A DNA stretch of 18,531 nucleotides from an uncultured Actinomyces sp. (GCA_915063485.1 CAJZDJ010000035.1:1-18531); one strand, 5' to 3'; numbered from the stretch's first letter, positions 8,365 to 16,929 are shown. Translations and numbers: made by a program. The notes: a model not told the origin generated them from the letters alone.

Positions 8365-10671
8365 TTAGGCCATTTGGATAACTGCGCCGCTGCGTGGGGG
8401 CAGCACTAGATGTCCGGTCACCTGGTTCGCCCCGACTAGGTCGTAGCCCACCACGCCGGCTATTTCGGCGCTGGTAGCAGCGAAGTTAAGCAGGAACAGG
8501 CAGCTGCCACGCCGGTGGGCGCTGACCCCGGCCGGTAGTGGGTGAGCAAATACTGGGCGTAGTCGCGCGTAGGCGCCAGCCAGTTTGAGTAGGTGTGCGC
8601 GCGCTGCGGGGGTTAGGTCGCAGCTGATGTACCAGGCGGCCCCGGCGCCTTGGGGGCGGCGGGTGATGGCGCCTTGCCCAGCTAGGCGGCCGGTGGCGTA
8701 GGAGGCCAGGATTTCGACGTCGTCGTTGATGGCCAGGTTTTCACTCCAGCCATAAGCTACCAGCGGGGCGTTTTCACTGCGGGCTAGTAGCCGCGCCAGG
8801 GGACCGTGGGCGTCGAGGGTGAATTGCAGATTGCGGTTTAGGCCTTTAGCTACAGCTTGGGCTAGAGGTTGGGAGGCGTCGGGGGCACCTTCCCAGTTCC
8901 AGGCGGAGACGGGTGCGTCTAGCACCGGGATTTGGTCTAGTACCCGCACGCCGGTTAGCTCAGCCAGGCTCATAGTGGCGGCGGGGGCTTCTTCTTGCTC
9001 GCCCTGGCTCATGGCTAGGCCAGTAGCGGGGGCTTCCTCCGGGGTTGCGTGGTGGGCGCAGGCTAGATGGTTGCCACTAGTGCTCGGGTAGTCTGCGCTG
9101 GGGCCCTGGCTTAAATAGCCACCGACGACGGCGTGCCCACTTTGGTCCACGACGCCGGTGCGGGCGGTAATTACTACCTGGGCGCCGCGACTGGCGGCTT
9201 GGTTTAGTCTCTGAGCTAGCTGAGGGTGGGTCATGAAGATTTCTGGAACCACGATTAGGCTGTAATCATCCAGCTCAGCATCCACCTGGACAATGTCTAT
9301 CGCGTAGCCGGCCTCGAAACAGGTGGCGTGCCAAGCCTGGGCGGCGCGTAGCGCACTGCCGGCGGGAGCGCTTAGCGACGGAATTTGCAGGCCGTGAGTG
9401 GCCTCATCGGGGCCAATCGCAGCGTTTTGGGCCCACATAGAGGGCCAGTCCAGCATGATGGCGACCTGGGCCTGGCTACGCTGGCCTACCACTGGGGCCA
9501 GGCGCTTGAGTACTTGACCTAGTTCCACAGTTTGGCGCCACTGCATTGACTCGGTGCCGCTGTGGGGCACCATGGCGCCGTGGAAAGTTTCCGCCCCTGC
9601 AACGGACTGGCGCCACTGGAACTGCATGACGCCGTCGGCCCCATGAGCAACGTGCGCCAAGGACCAAAGCAAGTACTCCCCCGGAGCTTTTACCGCGTTG
9701 CGTGCACGCCACTGCACCGCACCGGGAGCCTGCTCCATAAGCAACCAGGGGCGCCCGCCACCCAGGCCACGCATCAGATCCCCGGTGAAAGCCAGCTGGT
9801 GGGCGGCGCGCGGATCAGCCGGGTCTGGGTAGGAGTCGTTAGCTACCAGGTCAATGTCTTTAGCCCAGTCAAAGTAGTCTAGAGCCTCAAAGGCATCCAT
9901 AAAGTTGGTGGTTACCGGCACGGCCCGGCCTGCTTTAGCTAGCCCGGCACGGATCAGGGCGGCTTCAGATAGGTAACCGGATTTTAGGTTGTCACTGCTA
10001 AAGCGGCGCCAATCAAGCATCTGGTTGGGATTAGCGAAACTGGGGGTGATACGCGGAGGGATCACCTGCTCCCAGTCGGTATAGAACTGGGACCAAAAAT
10101 TGGTGCCCCAAGCCCGGTTTAAGGCGTCCAAACAGCAGTAACGCTTTTTAAGCCAGTCACGCCAAGCCTTGGCACAGCGCTGACAAAAACATTCACGAAT
10201 GTGGCAGCCATACTCGTTTGAAACATGCCAAGCCACCACTGCCGGGTGGGCGGCAAAACGCTCCACTAGGCGCGCTGTGAGCGCATTAGCGGCCACCCTG
10301 AACCGGTATGAGCTGGGGCAATACTGTTGACGTGAGCCCCAAGAGTATACAGATCCATCAGCGCGCACCGGCAAAGTGTCAGGGTAGTGACGCCCCAGCC
10401 AGGCCGGCGGAGAGGCGGTGGCGGTGGCCAGGTCTACGCTAATACCTGCCTGCCACAGGCGGTCGATGAGCTGCTCTAGCCAGTCCAGACGGTAGTTGCC
10501 CTCACTGGGTTCTAGTCGCGTCCAGGAAAAGATTGCCAGGCTCACCAAGTTCACCTGGGCTTGGCGCATTAGCTCCAGGTCACGCTCAAAAGTGGCGTCG
10601 TCGAACTGCTCAGGGTTGTAATCTGCGCCGTAAGCCAGCGCACCGCCTAGATCCAACTTAGAGGCGTCCAT
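8365..10671 (-). CDS. Beta-galactosidase, glycoside hydrolase family 42
   Basis: Hydrolyses terminal beta-D-galactosyl residues of lactose or galacto-oligosaccharides with retention of configuration. With 768 residues it is longer than the usual 650-700. The TIM barrel begins YGADYNPEQF. The acid/base is E153 in WHVSNEYG and the nucleophile E313 in LLMEQAPG. Four cysteines that bind structural zinc in this family are visible as C118 and C161/C163/C166 (ECFCQRC). The trimerisation (GH42M) domain spans about 400-640 and carries an Ala/Glu/Ser/His-rich insertion at about 521-567, between GGYL and ELTGVRV. A small C-terminal beta domain ends the protein. There is no signal peptide, so it is cytoplasmic and needs an importer. 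ATG 10671 has AAGGAG eight bases upstream. It lies 76 bp after rlmB on the same strand, behind a small hairpin, and its own promoter is not clear. Confidence 0.95.
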   Translation of the reverse strand: MDASKLDLGGALAYGADYNPEQFDDATFERDLELMRQAQVNLVSLAIFSWTRLEPSEGNYRLDWLEQLIDRLWQAGISVDLATATASPPAWLGRHYPDTLPVRADGSVYSWGSRQQYCPSSYRFRVAANALTARLVERFAAHPAVVAWHVSNEYGCHIRECFCQRCAKAWRDWLKKRYCCLDALNRAWGTNFWSQFYTDWEQVIPPRITPSFANPNQMLDWRRFSSDNLKSGYLSEAALIRAGLAKAGRAVPVTTNFMDAFEALDYFDWAKDIDLVANDSYPDPADPRAAHQLAFTGDLMRGLGGGRPWLLMEQAPGAVQWRARNAVKAPGEYLLWSLAHVAHGADGVMQFQWRQSVAGAETFHGAMVPHSGTESMQWRQTVELGQVLKRLAPVVGQRSQAQVAIMLDWPSMWAQNAAIGPDEATHGLQIPSLSAPAGSALRAAQAWHATCFEAGYAIDIVQVDAELDDYSLIVVPEIFMTHPQLAQRLNQAASRGAQVVITARTGVVDQSGHAVVGGYLSQGPSADYPSTSGNHLACAHHATPEEAPATGLAMSQGEQEEAPAATMSLAELTGVRVLDQIPVLDAPVSAWNWEGAPDASQPLAQAVAKGLNRNLQFTLDAHGPLARLLARSENAPLVAYGWSENLAINDDVEILASYATGRLAGQGAITRRPQGAGAAWYISCDLTPAARAHLLKLAGAYARLRPVFAHPLPAGVSAHRRGSCLFLLNFAATSAEIAGVVGYDLVGANQVTGHLVLPPRSGAVIQMA

Positions 10672-10698
10672 TGCCTTAGCTCCTTATAGCAATTGGCA

Positions 10699-10719
10699 GG
10701 TCGGGCGCCATGCCCGACC
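10699..10719 (-). terminator. Hairpin between rlmB and the GH42 gene
   Basis: GGTCGGGC (10699-10706) and GCCCGACC (10712-10719) form a perfect 8-bp stem with a 5-nt loop. It lies about 28 bp downstream of the rlmB stop and ends 27 bp before the GH42 start codon. There is no U-tract on the minus strand, so it may be a weak terminator or a leader hairpin of the GH42 mRNA. Confidence 0.4.
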
Positions 10720-10747
10720 CGCGTCAACCAATAGCTATTATCAGGGA

Positions 10748-11746
10748 TTAGTCACCCTGAATGGTGCGACGCACCCGATCTACCTCATATAGGGCAATAC
10801 CGGTGGCCACGGCCGCGTTGAGACTTTCGACGGCGGCACGGATGTTAATCGAAGCGATTTCGTCGCAAGTCTGGCTCACCAGGCGCGATAAGCCCTTGCC
10901 TTCAGCCCCAGTTACCAGCACTAGCGGCTGGTCAGCCAGGTTTAGGTTATCGACGCTAACACTGCCGTTACCGTCTAGACCCACCACAAAACAGCCGCGT
11001 GCTTTGAAGGCTTCTAGCGTACGCACCAGGTTGGTTTCTTTAGCTACCGGCACGCGCGCGGCGGCGCCAGCACTAACCTTCCACACGGTGGCGTTAACGT
11101 CTGCACTGCGACGCTGCGGGATGATGACGCCGTCGACCCCAAATGCACCCGCGCTACGCAGCACCGCCCCCAGGTTGTGGGGGTCAGTTACCTGGTCTAG
11201 CGCCACAAATAGGGGTTTGCGGCCGGTGGCGCTGACGCGATCTAGTAGCTCTAGGGCATCAGCGTAGTCGTAGGAGGCGATTTCCATGGCCACACCCTGA
11301 TGCACGGCACCCTGGGTGAGGGCTTCTAATTCCAGCTTGGTGACCTCAAATACGGGTGCGCCTTCTAGGGTGGCACGGCGCACCACGGCCCCTAGACGGT
11401 CGTCGTTTTCAGCTGAAACCGCCATAAATACGCGCGTGACGGGCACGCGGGCGCGGGCCGCTTCGGCGCAGGCGTTGCGACCACAGATAATTTCGTGGTC
11501 TGCGGGCACGTCAAAGCGGTTGCGGATCTTTTCTAGCTGGCGTTCACGGGTGGGCTGGGCAGCAGCGGCCTTAGCCTCAGCGCTCAGCTTAGCCTTGTGT
11601 TTGGGGTGGTAGGGACGATCTTCTGCCTTGGGGGTGGGGCCGCGCCCTTCTAGGGCCTTGCGGCGGTGCCCACCAGTGCCAACCTGGGGGCCTTTTTTAC
11701 TACCAGGACGACGGCGAGCGCCGTGGGGACGGTCATTTCCAGGCAT
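10748..11746 (-). CDS. rlmB: 23S rRNA 2'-O-ribose methyltransferase, RlmB/TrmH (SPOUT) family
   Basis: Methylates a guanosine ribose in the 23S rRNA peptidyl-transferase region using S-adenosylmethionine (family knowledge). The 332 residues show the three SpoU motifs: DQVTDPHNLGAVLRSAG (184-200, with N191 and catalytic-type R198), VLVTGAEGKGLSRLV (276-290), and INIRAAVESLNAAVATGIALYE (300-321), which form the trefoil-knot cofactor site. An RNA-binding L30e-like domain precedes it (about 80-165, IICGRNACAEAARA). The first 75 residues are basic and Pro/Gly-rich, a disordered extension common in actinobacteria. ATG 11746 follows AAGGA at a 5-nt spacer. The gene starts 15 bp after cysS, the order seen in mycobacteria, so they are probably co-transcribed. 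Assignment to RlmB rather than a sister TrmH enzyme rests on context and length. Confidence 0.9.
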   Translation of the reverse strand: MPGNDRPHGARRRPGSKKGPQVGTGGHRRKALEGRGPTPKAEDRPYHPKHKAKLSAEAKAAAAQPTRERQLEKIRNRFDVPADHEIICGRNACAEAARARVPVTRVFMAVSAENDDRLGAVVRRATLEGAPVFEVTKLELEALTQGAVHQGVAMEIASYDYADALELLDRVSATGRKPLFVALDQVTDPHNLGAVLRSAGAFGVDGVIIPQRRSADVNATVWKVSAGAAARVPVAKETNLVRTLEAFKARGCFVVGLDGNGSVSVDNLNLADQPLVLVTGAEGKGLSRLVSQTCDEIASINIRAAVESLNAAVATGIALYEVDRVRRTIQGD

Positions 11747-11761
11747 GGGATTCCTTATCTA

Positions 11762-13246
11762 TCAGCCCAGGTGCCAGCGGGCACCGGTAGGTGAGTCTTC
11801 AACCACTACCCCGGCACTAGCCAAGGCGTCACGGATAGCGTCAGCGCGGCCCCAGTCTTTTTCTTTGCGGGCACTAGCGCGTTGCTCTAGCAGGTTTTCC
11901 ACCAGGTTACCCAGGGCAGCTAGGGCCGCATTGTCTGCGTTTTCCTCGCTGGCGCCAGCGCGGGCCCAAACCGGTGAAAGTGGATCTAGCCCCAAAATAT
12001 CAAGCATTACCCGTAGCTGGTTGGCGGCTTCAGCTACCTGCGTAGCTTCACCCTGTCCGGCTTCAGCTTCAGTTAGGGCCACGTTTAGGCGCTTAAGAGC
12101 GGCGTGGATTTGGGTCATGGCCCCAGCTAGGTTGAGGTCATCATCCATGGCGGCGCGGAACTCACTAGTGACGGCTACCTGCGCTAAATCAACTTCAGCT
12201 AGATCAGGAGCTAGTTTCACAGCGCGTGCCAGGGCCCCGCTAAAGCGGTCCCACAGGGCTTGGGCGTCTTCTAGGGTGTCGGGGCTGAACTCCACTGTGG
12301 AGCGGTGGTGGGTGGTGCCAATAACTAGGCGCAGAGCCTGCGGCGAGTACTGTTTGAGCAGCTCAGAGACAACCAGGGAGTTACCCAGGGACTTACTCAT
12401 TTTTTCGCCTTTAATGGTCACCCAGGCGTTGTGTACCCAGATGCGCGCAAAAGGCCAGCCGGCGCCGTGGGATTGGGCCTGCTCATTCTCATGGTGGGGG
12501 AAGCGCAGATCAATGCCGCCGCCGTGAATGTCGAAAGTGTCGCCCAGGTAGCGTCGGCTCATGGCCGAGCATTCTAGGTGCCAGCCGGGGCGGCCGCGTC
12601 CCCAGGGGGTGTCCCAGGAGGCGTCGGCAGGTTCGCTGGGTTTAGCGGCTTTCCACAGGGCAAAGTCGCGCGGGTCGCGTTTGTCAGCCTCGACGGCGTC
12701 GTCAATCTGGGATTCATCCTCAGTTGAACGCAGCTGGTCTAGGCTTTGGTTGGTTAGCGAGCCGTAGTCGGGCAGGGAACGCACCGAGAAGTAAACGTTG
12801 CCGGGGCTACCCACATAGGCGTGACCGGCGTCGATCAGGCGCTGGACCAGGTCGATCATGTCTGGCACGTGCCCGGTGGCGTGGGGCTCGTAGGTGGGGT
12901 CTTTAACCCCTAGGGCCTGGTAGGCGGCGGAAAATTCGCGCTCATAGCGGTAGGCCCAAGCCCACCAGGGGGCGCCGGCCTGCGCGGATTTAGCCAGGAT
13001 TTTGTCGTCGATGTCGGTTACGTTACGTACTAGCACTACTTCCTGGCCGCAGTACTCTAACCAGCGGGTTAGTACGTCAAAAGCAATGGCTGAGCGCATA
13101 TGCCCAATATGGGGGCTGCCCTGCACAGTAGCACCACACAGGTAGATCGTGACCTTACCGGGGGTAACCGTAGGGGCTAGCGACACAAGGGCGTGGCTGG
13201 CCGAATCATACAGTTTCAGGGATGGTTCACTCTTGAGGGTACTCAC
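11762..13246 (-). CDS. cysS: Cysteinyl-tRNA synthetase
   Basis: Class I aminoacyl-tRNA synthetase that activates cysteine and charges tRNA-Cys in the cytoplasm. The 494-residue protein has the HIGH motif as PHIGHM (45-50) and KMSKS at 282-286. The zinc ligands that recognise the cysteine thiol are C37, C226, H251 and E255 (LCGATV, HLECSAM, FPHHENE). A helical anticodon-binding C-terminal domain follows. Length and layout are normal. The start is GTG 13246; no in-frame ATG exists before the conserved LCGATV. The upstream sequence TTATAGG contains only a weak ribosome site, so translational coupling to ispF, 35 bp upstream, or a leaderless start are both possible. It belongs to the carD-ispD-ispF-cysS-rlmB run. 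Confidence 0.97.
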   Translation of the reverse strand: MSTLKSEPSLKLYDSASHALVSLAPTVTPGKVTIYLCGATVQGSPHIGHMRSAIAFDVLTRWLEYCGQEVVLVRNVTDIDDKILAKSAQAGAPWWAWAYRYEREFSAAYQALGVKDPTYEPHATGHVPDMIDLVQRLIDAGHAYVGSPGNVYFSVRSLPDYGSLTNQSLDQLRSTEDESQIDDAVEADKRDPRDFALWKAAKPSEPADASWDTPWGRGRPGWHLECSAMSRRYLGDTFDIHGGGIDLRFPHHENEQAQSHGAGWPFARIWVHNAWVTIKGEKMSKSLGNSLVVSELLKQYSPQALRLVIGTTHHRSTVEFSPDTLEDAQALWDRFSGALARAVKLAPDLAEVDLAQVAVTSEFRAAMDDDLNLAGAMTQIHAALKRLNVALTEAEAGQGEATQVAEAANQLRVMLDILGLDPLSPVWARAGASEENADNAALAALGNLVENLLEQRASARKEKDWGRADAIRDALASAGVVVEDSPTGARWHLG

Positions 13247-13281
13247 CCTATAAGGCTACCCGAAACCCTAAAGTAATAGTT

Positions 13282-13782
13282 TTAGGCGGGCGTATTGGTG
13301 TAAACCAGGGCGCTGGCAATTGCCATTAGGCCCTCACCACGCCCCAGGAAACCTAGGTGGTCGGTGGTGGTGGCGCTCATTTGCACATCCGCCCCGGCAG
13401 CTTGGCTCAGTGCCGCATTGGCCTGGGCAATTCGGCCCGCTACACGCGGACGTTGGCCGATTAGCTGCACGCTAACATTGCCGATCTCATAGCCGGCAGT
13501 GCGCACGCGGCGGGCAGCTTCGCCTAGTAAGGTGGCGCCGGATGCGCCTTTAAACTCGGGGCGGTCCACCCCGAAATTACTGCCTAAATCGCCTAGCCCG
13601 GCGGCTGCGAACAGGGCGTCGGCACAGGCGTGGGCGACGACGTCGCCGTCAGAATGACCGGCTAAACCGGTCACCCCCGGCCATTCCAGACAGGCCAGAT
13701 GCATGGGCACCCCCGAGCCTTCAGGCGCAAAAGCGTGCACATCCATGCCGATGCCGGTGCGAGGTAGCAAAAATTGCGCCAT
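13282..13782 (-). CDS. ispF: 2-C-methyl-D-erythritol 2,4-cyclodiphosphate synthase
   Basis: Fifth enzyme of the MEP isoprenoid pathway; cyclises CDP-ME-2-phosphate to MEcPP with release of CMP. It works as a trimer with zinc bound by D14, H16 (GMDVHAF) and H51 ([16 protein letters not shown]). The C-terminal cytidine-binding loop reads [15 protein letters not shown], where the family usually has TTTEKLGF. 166 residues is normal. The FPDTD segment seen in E. coli is changed to FGVDRPEF here, a small departure. ATG 13782 has AAAGGAG with a 5-nt spacer, located in the 10-bp gap after ispD. The pair is therefore translationally linked. Confidence 0.95.
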   Translation of the reverse strand: MAQFLLPRTGIGMDVHAFAPEGSGVPMHLACLEWPGVTGLAGHSDGDVVAHACADALFAAAGLGDLGSNFGVDRPEFKGASGATLLGEAARRVRTAGYEIGNVSVQLIGQRPRVAGRIAQANAALSQAAGADVQMSATTTDHLGFLGRGEGLMAIASALVYTNTPA

Positions 13783-13792
13783 GGCTACTCCT

Positions 13793-14596
13793 TTAAAGAT
13801 TAGCTAGATTTTGGCTTACACATACTTGCGCTAGTGCCAAATCAATGGGGGTGGTGACCTTAAAACTGAGGGCGTCTCCGGGCACAACCACCACCGGATA
13901 GCCGGCCTGCTCAGCTAGGCCTGCGTCATCTGAGGCGGCGCTAGATTCACTGGCTGCCGCCTGGGCGCCGAGATGGTGGGAGCGCAAAATGGTTTCGCGT
14001 TCAAAGCCTTGCGGGGTTTGCACGGCCCGTAGTCGACGGCGGTCTACAGTTTCAAGCACCGGCTCTACTTGGGTGGGGGCAGAGAGCGGCGCATTTACGG
14101 GTGCTGCCGTGGCGCCTGCGGCTGGCGCAGCCGCGATCTCACCCTGAGGGCGGGCGGGGCCCACAGATTTGATTGTGTCAGTCACCGGCAGGGCTGGAAT
14201 CACTGCCGGGTTACCTGCACGTACGGCGTCGATCACGCGGGCAATAGCGGCGGGCGGGGTTAAGCAACGGGCGGCGTCGTGAATTAAAACCACATCTGCC
14301 TGCGGCACTAACTCAACCGCAGCAGCCAAACCGTTAGCCACACTGGCCTGGCGTGAAACATCCGAGCCGGCCACAACCACTAAATTGTCAAAATCAGCCA
14401 GTTCAGCCTGGAAAACCTCTAGATAGTCAGCCGGGGCGGTAACTACCACCGCATCCACCTGCAGGCAGGCAAACAATCCGGCTGCTGCGCGACGCACCAA
14501 GCTCTGGCCAGCTAACTGCACCAAAGCCTTGGGGCCCTGGCAACCCAGGCGGGTGCCCGAGCCTGCCGCAGTTAAAACCGCAACGCAAGCACTCAT
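13793..14596 (-). CDS. ispD: 2-C-methyl-D-erythritol 4-phosphate cytidylyltransferase
   Basis: Third enzyme of the MEP pathway: joins CTP and MEP to form CDP-ME. Family motifs: the glycine-rich nucleotide loop [11 protein letters not shown] (8-18) with [13 protein letters not shown] (104-111), TDTIK (139-143), AVQTPQGF (191-198), and SDDAGLAE (222-229). The metal-site segment near the end is [10 protein letters not shown], where most relatives have N-I-K. Its 267 residues exceed the usual 225-235 because of an Ala/Pro-rich insertion at about 145-180 in the loop before [16 protein letters not shown] 14596 has no clear Shine-Dalgarno. It sits 19 bp after carD and is probably coupled to it. Function is secure. 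Confidence 0.95.
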   Translation of the reverse strand: MSACVAVLTAAGSGTRLGCQGPKALVQLAGQSLVRRAAAGLFACLQVDAVVVTAPADYLEVFQAELADFDNLVVVAGSDVSRQASVANGLAAAVELVPQADVVLIHDAARCLTPPAAIARVIDAVRAGNPAVIPALPVTDTIKSVGPARPQGEIAAAPAAGATAAPVNAPLSAPTQVEPVLETVDRRRLRAVQTPQGFERETILRSHHLGAQAAASESSAASDDAGLAEQAGYPVVVVPGDALSFKVTTPIDLALAQVCVSQNLANL

Positions 14597-14615
14597 TGGG
14601 ATATAAACGCGCTTA

Positions 14616-15098
14616 TCACTCAGCTAGGACTTGATCCAGAGTCTGCTCAGCGGCGGCTTCTTCAACCTTCTGCGCCAATGCCAGCTCTGAAACCAAAATC
14701 TGCCGTGCCTTGGCAAGCATGCGCTTTTCACCGGCGCTCAAGCCTCGATCAGTATCGCGACGCGAGAGGTCACGCACCACTTCAGCAACCTTAAGCACGT
14801 CTCCGGAAGCAATTTTTTCCTGATTTGCCTTATAGCGACGCGACCAGTTGGTTGGCTCTTCTACCTGCCCAGTGCGTAGCACCTCGAAAACATTTTCCAG
14901 ACCGGCCTGGTCAACTACGTCTCTAACGCCAATTTCTTCAACGTTTTCAGCAGGGACCATAATGGTTAGATCGCCCTGCGCCACCTCAAGCGTGAGGTAC
15001 ACCCGCGTTTCCCCGCGAACCTTGCGGTCCTGAATTTTAATAATTCGGGCCGCACCATGGTGGGGGTAGACCACTGTCTCGCCAACTTTAAAGGTCAT
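14616..15098 (-). CDS. carD: CarD-family RNA polymerase-binding transcription regulator
   Basis: Binds the RNA polymerase beta subunit and stabilises the open complex at weak -10/-35 promoters, notably rRNA promoters (known from Mycobacterium). The 160-residue protein has the N-terminal Tudor-like polymerase-interaction domain (about 1-60, [17 protein letters not shown]) and a helical DNA-contacting C-terminal domain. W85 in NWSRRYKAN matches the tryptophan that wedges into the upstream edge of the bubble in M. tuberculosis CarD. The frame opens further upstream at 15149, but ATG 15098 has GGAG seven bases before it and gives the standard N-terminus. It is the first gene of the carD-ispD-ispF-cysS-rlmB run, and its promoter is proposed at 15131-15136. 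Confidence 0.95.
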   Translation of the reverse strand: MTFKVGETVVYPHHGAARIIKIQDRKVRGETRVYLTLEVAQGDLTIMVPAENVEEIGVRDVVDQAGLENVFEVLRTGQVEEPTNWSRRYKANQEKIASGDVLKVAEVVRDLSRRDTDRGLSAGEKRMLAKARQILVSELALAQKVEEAAAEQTLDQVLAE

Positions 15099-15308
15099 AA
15101 ACACACTCCGGGCTAATGCAACTGGCTTATATTCTACCAGCCGGCACATTAATTTTAGGCTCGCCCGTGCAACATGTAGCCCACTCCACGTCTAAACTTA
15201 TATTCATAACATAACCAATCGCTATAGGGCAGTGTGTCTAGTTGCTAACGCATCAGCTGAGGCTGGTTACCAAAGCTGGCGCTAGTTACCAAAAGCAAAA
15301 TAAGACGA
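15099..15308 (-). promoter_or_regulatory. Promoter region of the carD operon
   Basis: On the minus strand TAGAAT (15131-15136) is a good -10 element about 33 nt before the carD ATG, giving a leader of roughly 25 nt that contains the GGAG ribosome site. No convincing -35 is seen. A 9-mer GAATATAAG occurs twice on the minus strand (15126-15134 and 15197-15205). GTTACCAAA occurs twice on the plus strand (15266-15274 and 15285-15293), 19 bp apart. No gene is visible here. Confidence 0.4.
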
Positions 15309-15343
15309 CTGTGGGGCGGGTGCTTTTCACACTCGCCCCACAG
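15309..15343 (-). terminator. Rho-independent terminator of gpmA
   Basis: CTGTGGGGCGGGTG (15309-15322) pairs with CACTCGCCCCACAG (15330-15343) over 14 positions with one G-T wobble and a 7-nt loop. On the minus strand it is followed by TCGTCTTATTTTGCTTTTGG, a T-rich tract. It lies about 70 bp after the gpmA stop and separates that gene from the carD operon. Confidence 0.8.
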
Positions 15344-15410
15344 ATATGTAGCTATCTGCAGCTATTACTAGCTGTTAGCAACCAAAAAGTTAACTAGTTA
15401 TAAAACTAGC

Positions 15411-16148
15411 TCACTTGCCCTGGTTAGCAACAGCGGCGATCTTAGCCTCAGCCTCGGGGTCTAGGTAGCGACCACCCTTCTTGATGGGCTTGAGGGTCTC
15501 TTCGTCGAGCTCATAAACCAGCGGAATACCGGTGGGGATGTTGACGCCGGCGATGTCCTCGTCGGAGATCTCGTCCAGGTGCTTGACGATGGCGCGCAGG
15601 GAGTTACCGTGGGCGGCGATCATTACGGTCTTGCCGGTCTTGATCTCGGGAACGATGGTGGATTCCCAGTAAGGCAGCAGACGGGCGATGACGTCCTTGA
15701 GGCACTCGGTGGCGGGTACCGGCTCGCCGGCATAACGCGGGTCAGTGTCTTGGCTGAACTCGCTACCAGCCTCGATGGCCGGCGGCGGCACATCGTAGGA
15801 ACGACGCCAGAGCATGAACTGCTCGTCGCCGTACTCGTCGCGAATTTCCTTCTTGTTCTTGCCCTGCAGAGCGCCGTAGTGACGCTCGTTTAGACGCCAG
15901 TTGCGCTCAACCGGGATCCAGTGGCGGTCAGCGGAGTCTAGAGCTAGGTTCGCGGTCATGATAGCGCGGCGCAGCATGGAGGTAAATAGCTTGTCCGGTA
16001 GAACACCGGCCTCCTTTAGCAGCTCGCCACCATGCACGGCCTCGGCCTTGCCTTTGTCCGAGAGGGCCACGTCAACCCAACCGGTGAATAGGTTCTTTGC
16101 ATTCCATTCGCTCTCGCCGTGGCGGAGCAGTACGAGGGTGTAAGCCAT
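15411..16148 (-). CDS. gpmA: 2,3-bisphosphoglycerate-dependent phosphoglycerate mutase
   Basis: Interconverts 3- and 2-phosphoglycerate in glycolysis through a phosphohistidine intermediate. It belongs to the histidine phosphatase superfamily: [10 protein letters not shown] with R9 and phosphorylated H10, LRRAI (R61), E88 in [12 protein letters not shown], and the second catalytic histidine H180 in [22 protein letters not shown] and the internal [12 protein letters not shown] segment are typical of the dPGM form, and 245 residues is normal. ATG 16148 has no Shine-Dalgarno. CAAAAT lies seven bases upstream, so a leaderless start is conceivable. Alternatively the transcript may start beyond the structured region at 16239-16325. 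A strong terminator follows the gene. Confidence 0.97.
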   Translation of the reverse strand: MAYTLVLLRHGESEWNAKNLFTGWVDVALSDKGKAEAVHGGELLKEAGVLPDKLFTSMLRRAIMTANLALDSADRHWIPVERNWRLNERHYGALQGKNKKEIRDEYGDEQFMLWRRSYDVPPPAIEAGSEFSQDTDPRYAGEPVPATECLKDVIARLLPYWESTIVPEIKTGKTVMIAAHGNSLRAIVKHLDEISDEDIAGVNIPTGIPLVYELDEETLKPIKKGGRYLDPEAEAKIAAVANQGK

Positions 16149-16420
16149 GAAAGCTATTTTGCCAGCACTTGCACGCTTTTGCGAGAGCTAAAGCACCTAA
16201 ACAAGACCTTAGGCACAGCCCGATGGGCCGCAAACACCGGCTAGCGCCCCTATACGCCGTCGTCGCTGACCGGCGGCGCCAACGCTAGCCCACGGCGTCA
16301 ATGCAGACTCGGCGCCGACGCCGTCAGTAACTAAAGCCCTAGAGCGCCACCCACATCAATCCCTCCCTGCCACTACAGGCTCCCCCACAGACACCACAGT
16401 AATAAGTCGCAAATAAACGA
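16149..16420 (-). other. Gene-poor region upstream of gpmA with GC-rich secondary structure
   Basis: No ordinary gene. Read toward gpmA on the minus strand it first offers a five-codon ORF (16339-16356, MWVAL) with GGGAGG five bases before its ATG. Then comes a set of stems. ACGGCGTC (16292-16299) pairs with GACGCCGT (16317-16324). GGCTAGCG (16239-16246) pairs with CGCTAGCC (16283-16290), enclosing CGCCG (16255-16259) with CGGCG (16271-16275). The ACGGCGT at 16292-16298 could instead pair with ACGCCGT at 16254-16260, so the folds compete. It may be a regulatory leader or a small RNA; neither is proven. Confidence 0.4.
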
Positions 16421-16454
16421 AAGTGCCCGCACAGTAAAAACTGTACGAGCACTT
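16421..16454 (-). terminator. Probable terminator downstream of lsr2
   Basis: AAGTGCCCGCACAGT (16421-16435), loop AAAA, ACTGTACGAGCACTT (16440-16454) pair with two C/A mismatches. On the minus strand TTTCGTTTATTTGC follows. It is about 150 bp past the lsr2 stop. The interval between also holds two mutually exclusive small stems around 16520-16553 (GGCAC/GTGCC and CAGGTG/CACCTG). Confidence 0.6.
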
Positions 16455-16602
16455 CGAGCTATAAAACCTAGACGTCAGCGCAACCAATATCGCAGCAGTT
16501 TATTTACCGCCGTTTTATTGGCACTTACCTGACAGGTGCCTATAAAACACCTGCTTGAATTTAATTATTCAGTTAAGCGTAGTTGAGCTGACACTAAATT
16601 AA

Positions 16603-16929
16603 TCAGCGACCCTGCTCAGCTAGGTAAGCCTGGCGGATCTCAGCGGAGACACGGCCACGGTCAGAAACCTGGAAGCCGTGCTCCTTGGCCCATTCGCGCA
16701 TGCGGCGGGACTCGCTGTTAGAAACGGCCGGGGTAGTGGTGCGACGACGGCCGTTGCGGGCGCGGCGCGCGTAGTTAATCCACTCCTGTAGGTCAGCGCG
16801 TAGACGGCTAGCGTTTTCGGAGTTTAGGTCAATGACGTAGTTAACGCCGTCTAGAGCGAAGTTAACGGTCTCTGCAGCACTAGAGCCGTCAATGTCGTCG
16901 ATGAGAATAGTCTCCACACGCTGTGCCAT
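16603..16929 (-). CDS. lsr2: Lsr2-family nucleoid-associated protein
   Basis: H-NS-like DNA-bridging protein of actinobacteria that coats AT-rich and often foreign DNA and silences it. The 108 residues show the N-terminal dimerisation domain (1-58: VETILIDDIDG, beta strands NFALDGVNYVIDL, helix ENASRLRADLQEWI), a basic linker RRARNGRRRTTT, and the C-terminal DNA-binding domain (about 70-108). The AT-hook-like minor-groove motif is RGR at 91-93 in DRGRVSAEIRQAY. ATG 16929 follows AAGGA with a 6-7 nt spacer. The 5' leader contains a small hairpin CGGAC-TTGT-GTCCG (16958-16971). It may be the factor acting on the GC-poor stretch next to it (inference). Confidence 0.96.
   Translation of the reverse strand: MAQRVETILIDDIDGSSAAETVNFALDGVNYVIDLNSENASRLRADLQEWINYARRARNGRRRTTTPAVSNSESRRMREWAKEHGFQVSDRGRVSAEIRQAYLAEQGR

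Noticed and set aside
10741..10766. TCAGGG/CCCTGA inverted repeat over the rlmB stop codon
   Set aside because: A short 6-bp stem with an 8-nt loop and no U-tract; the separate 8-bp stem at 10699-10719 is the better candidate.
13244..13260. Clear leaderless promoter for cysS
   Set aside because: The TTATAG hexamer is too close to the GTG for a normal -10, and the gene lies only 35 bp after ispF, so operon transcription is simpler.
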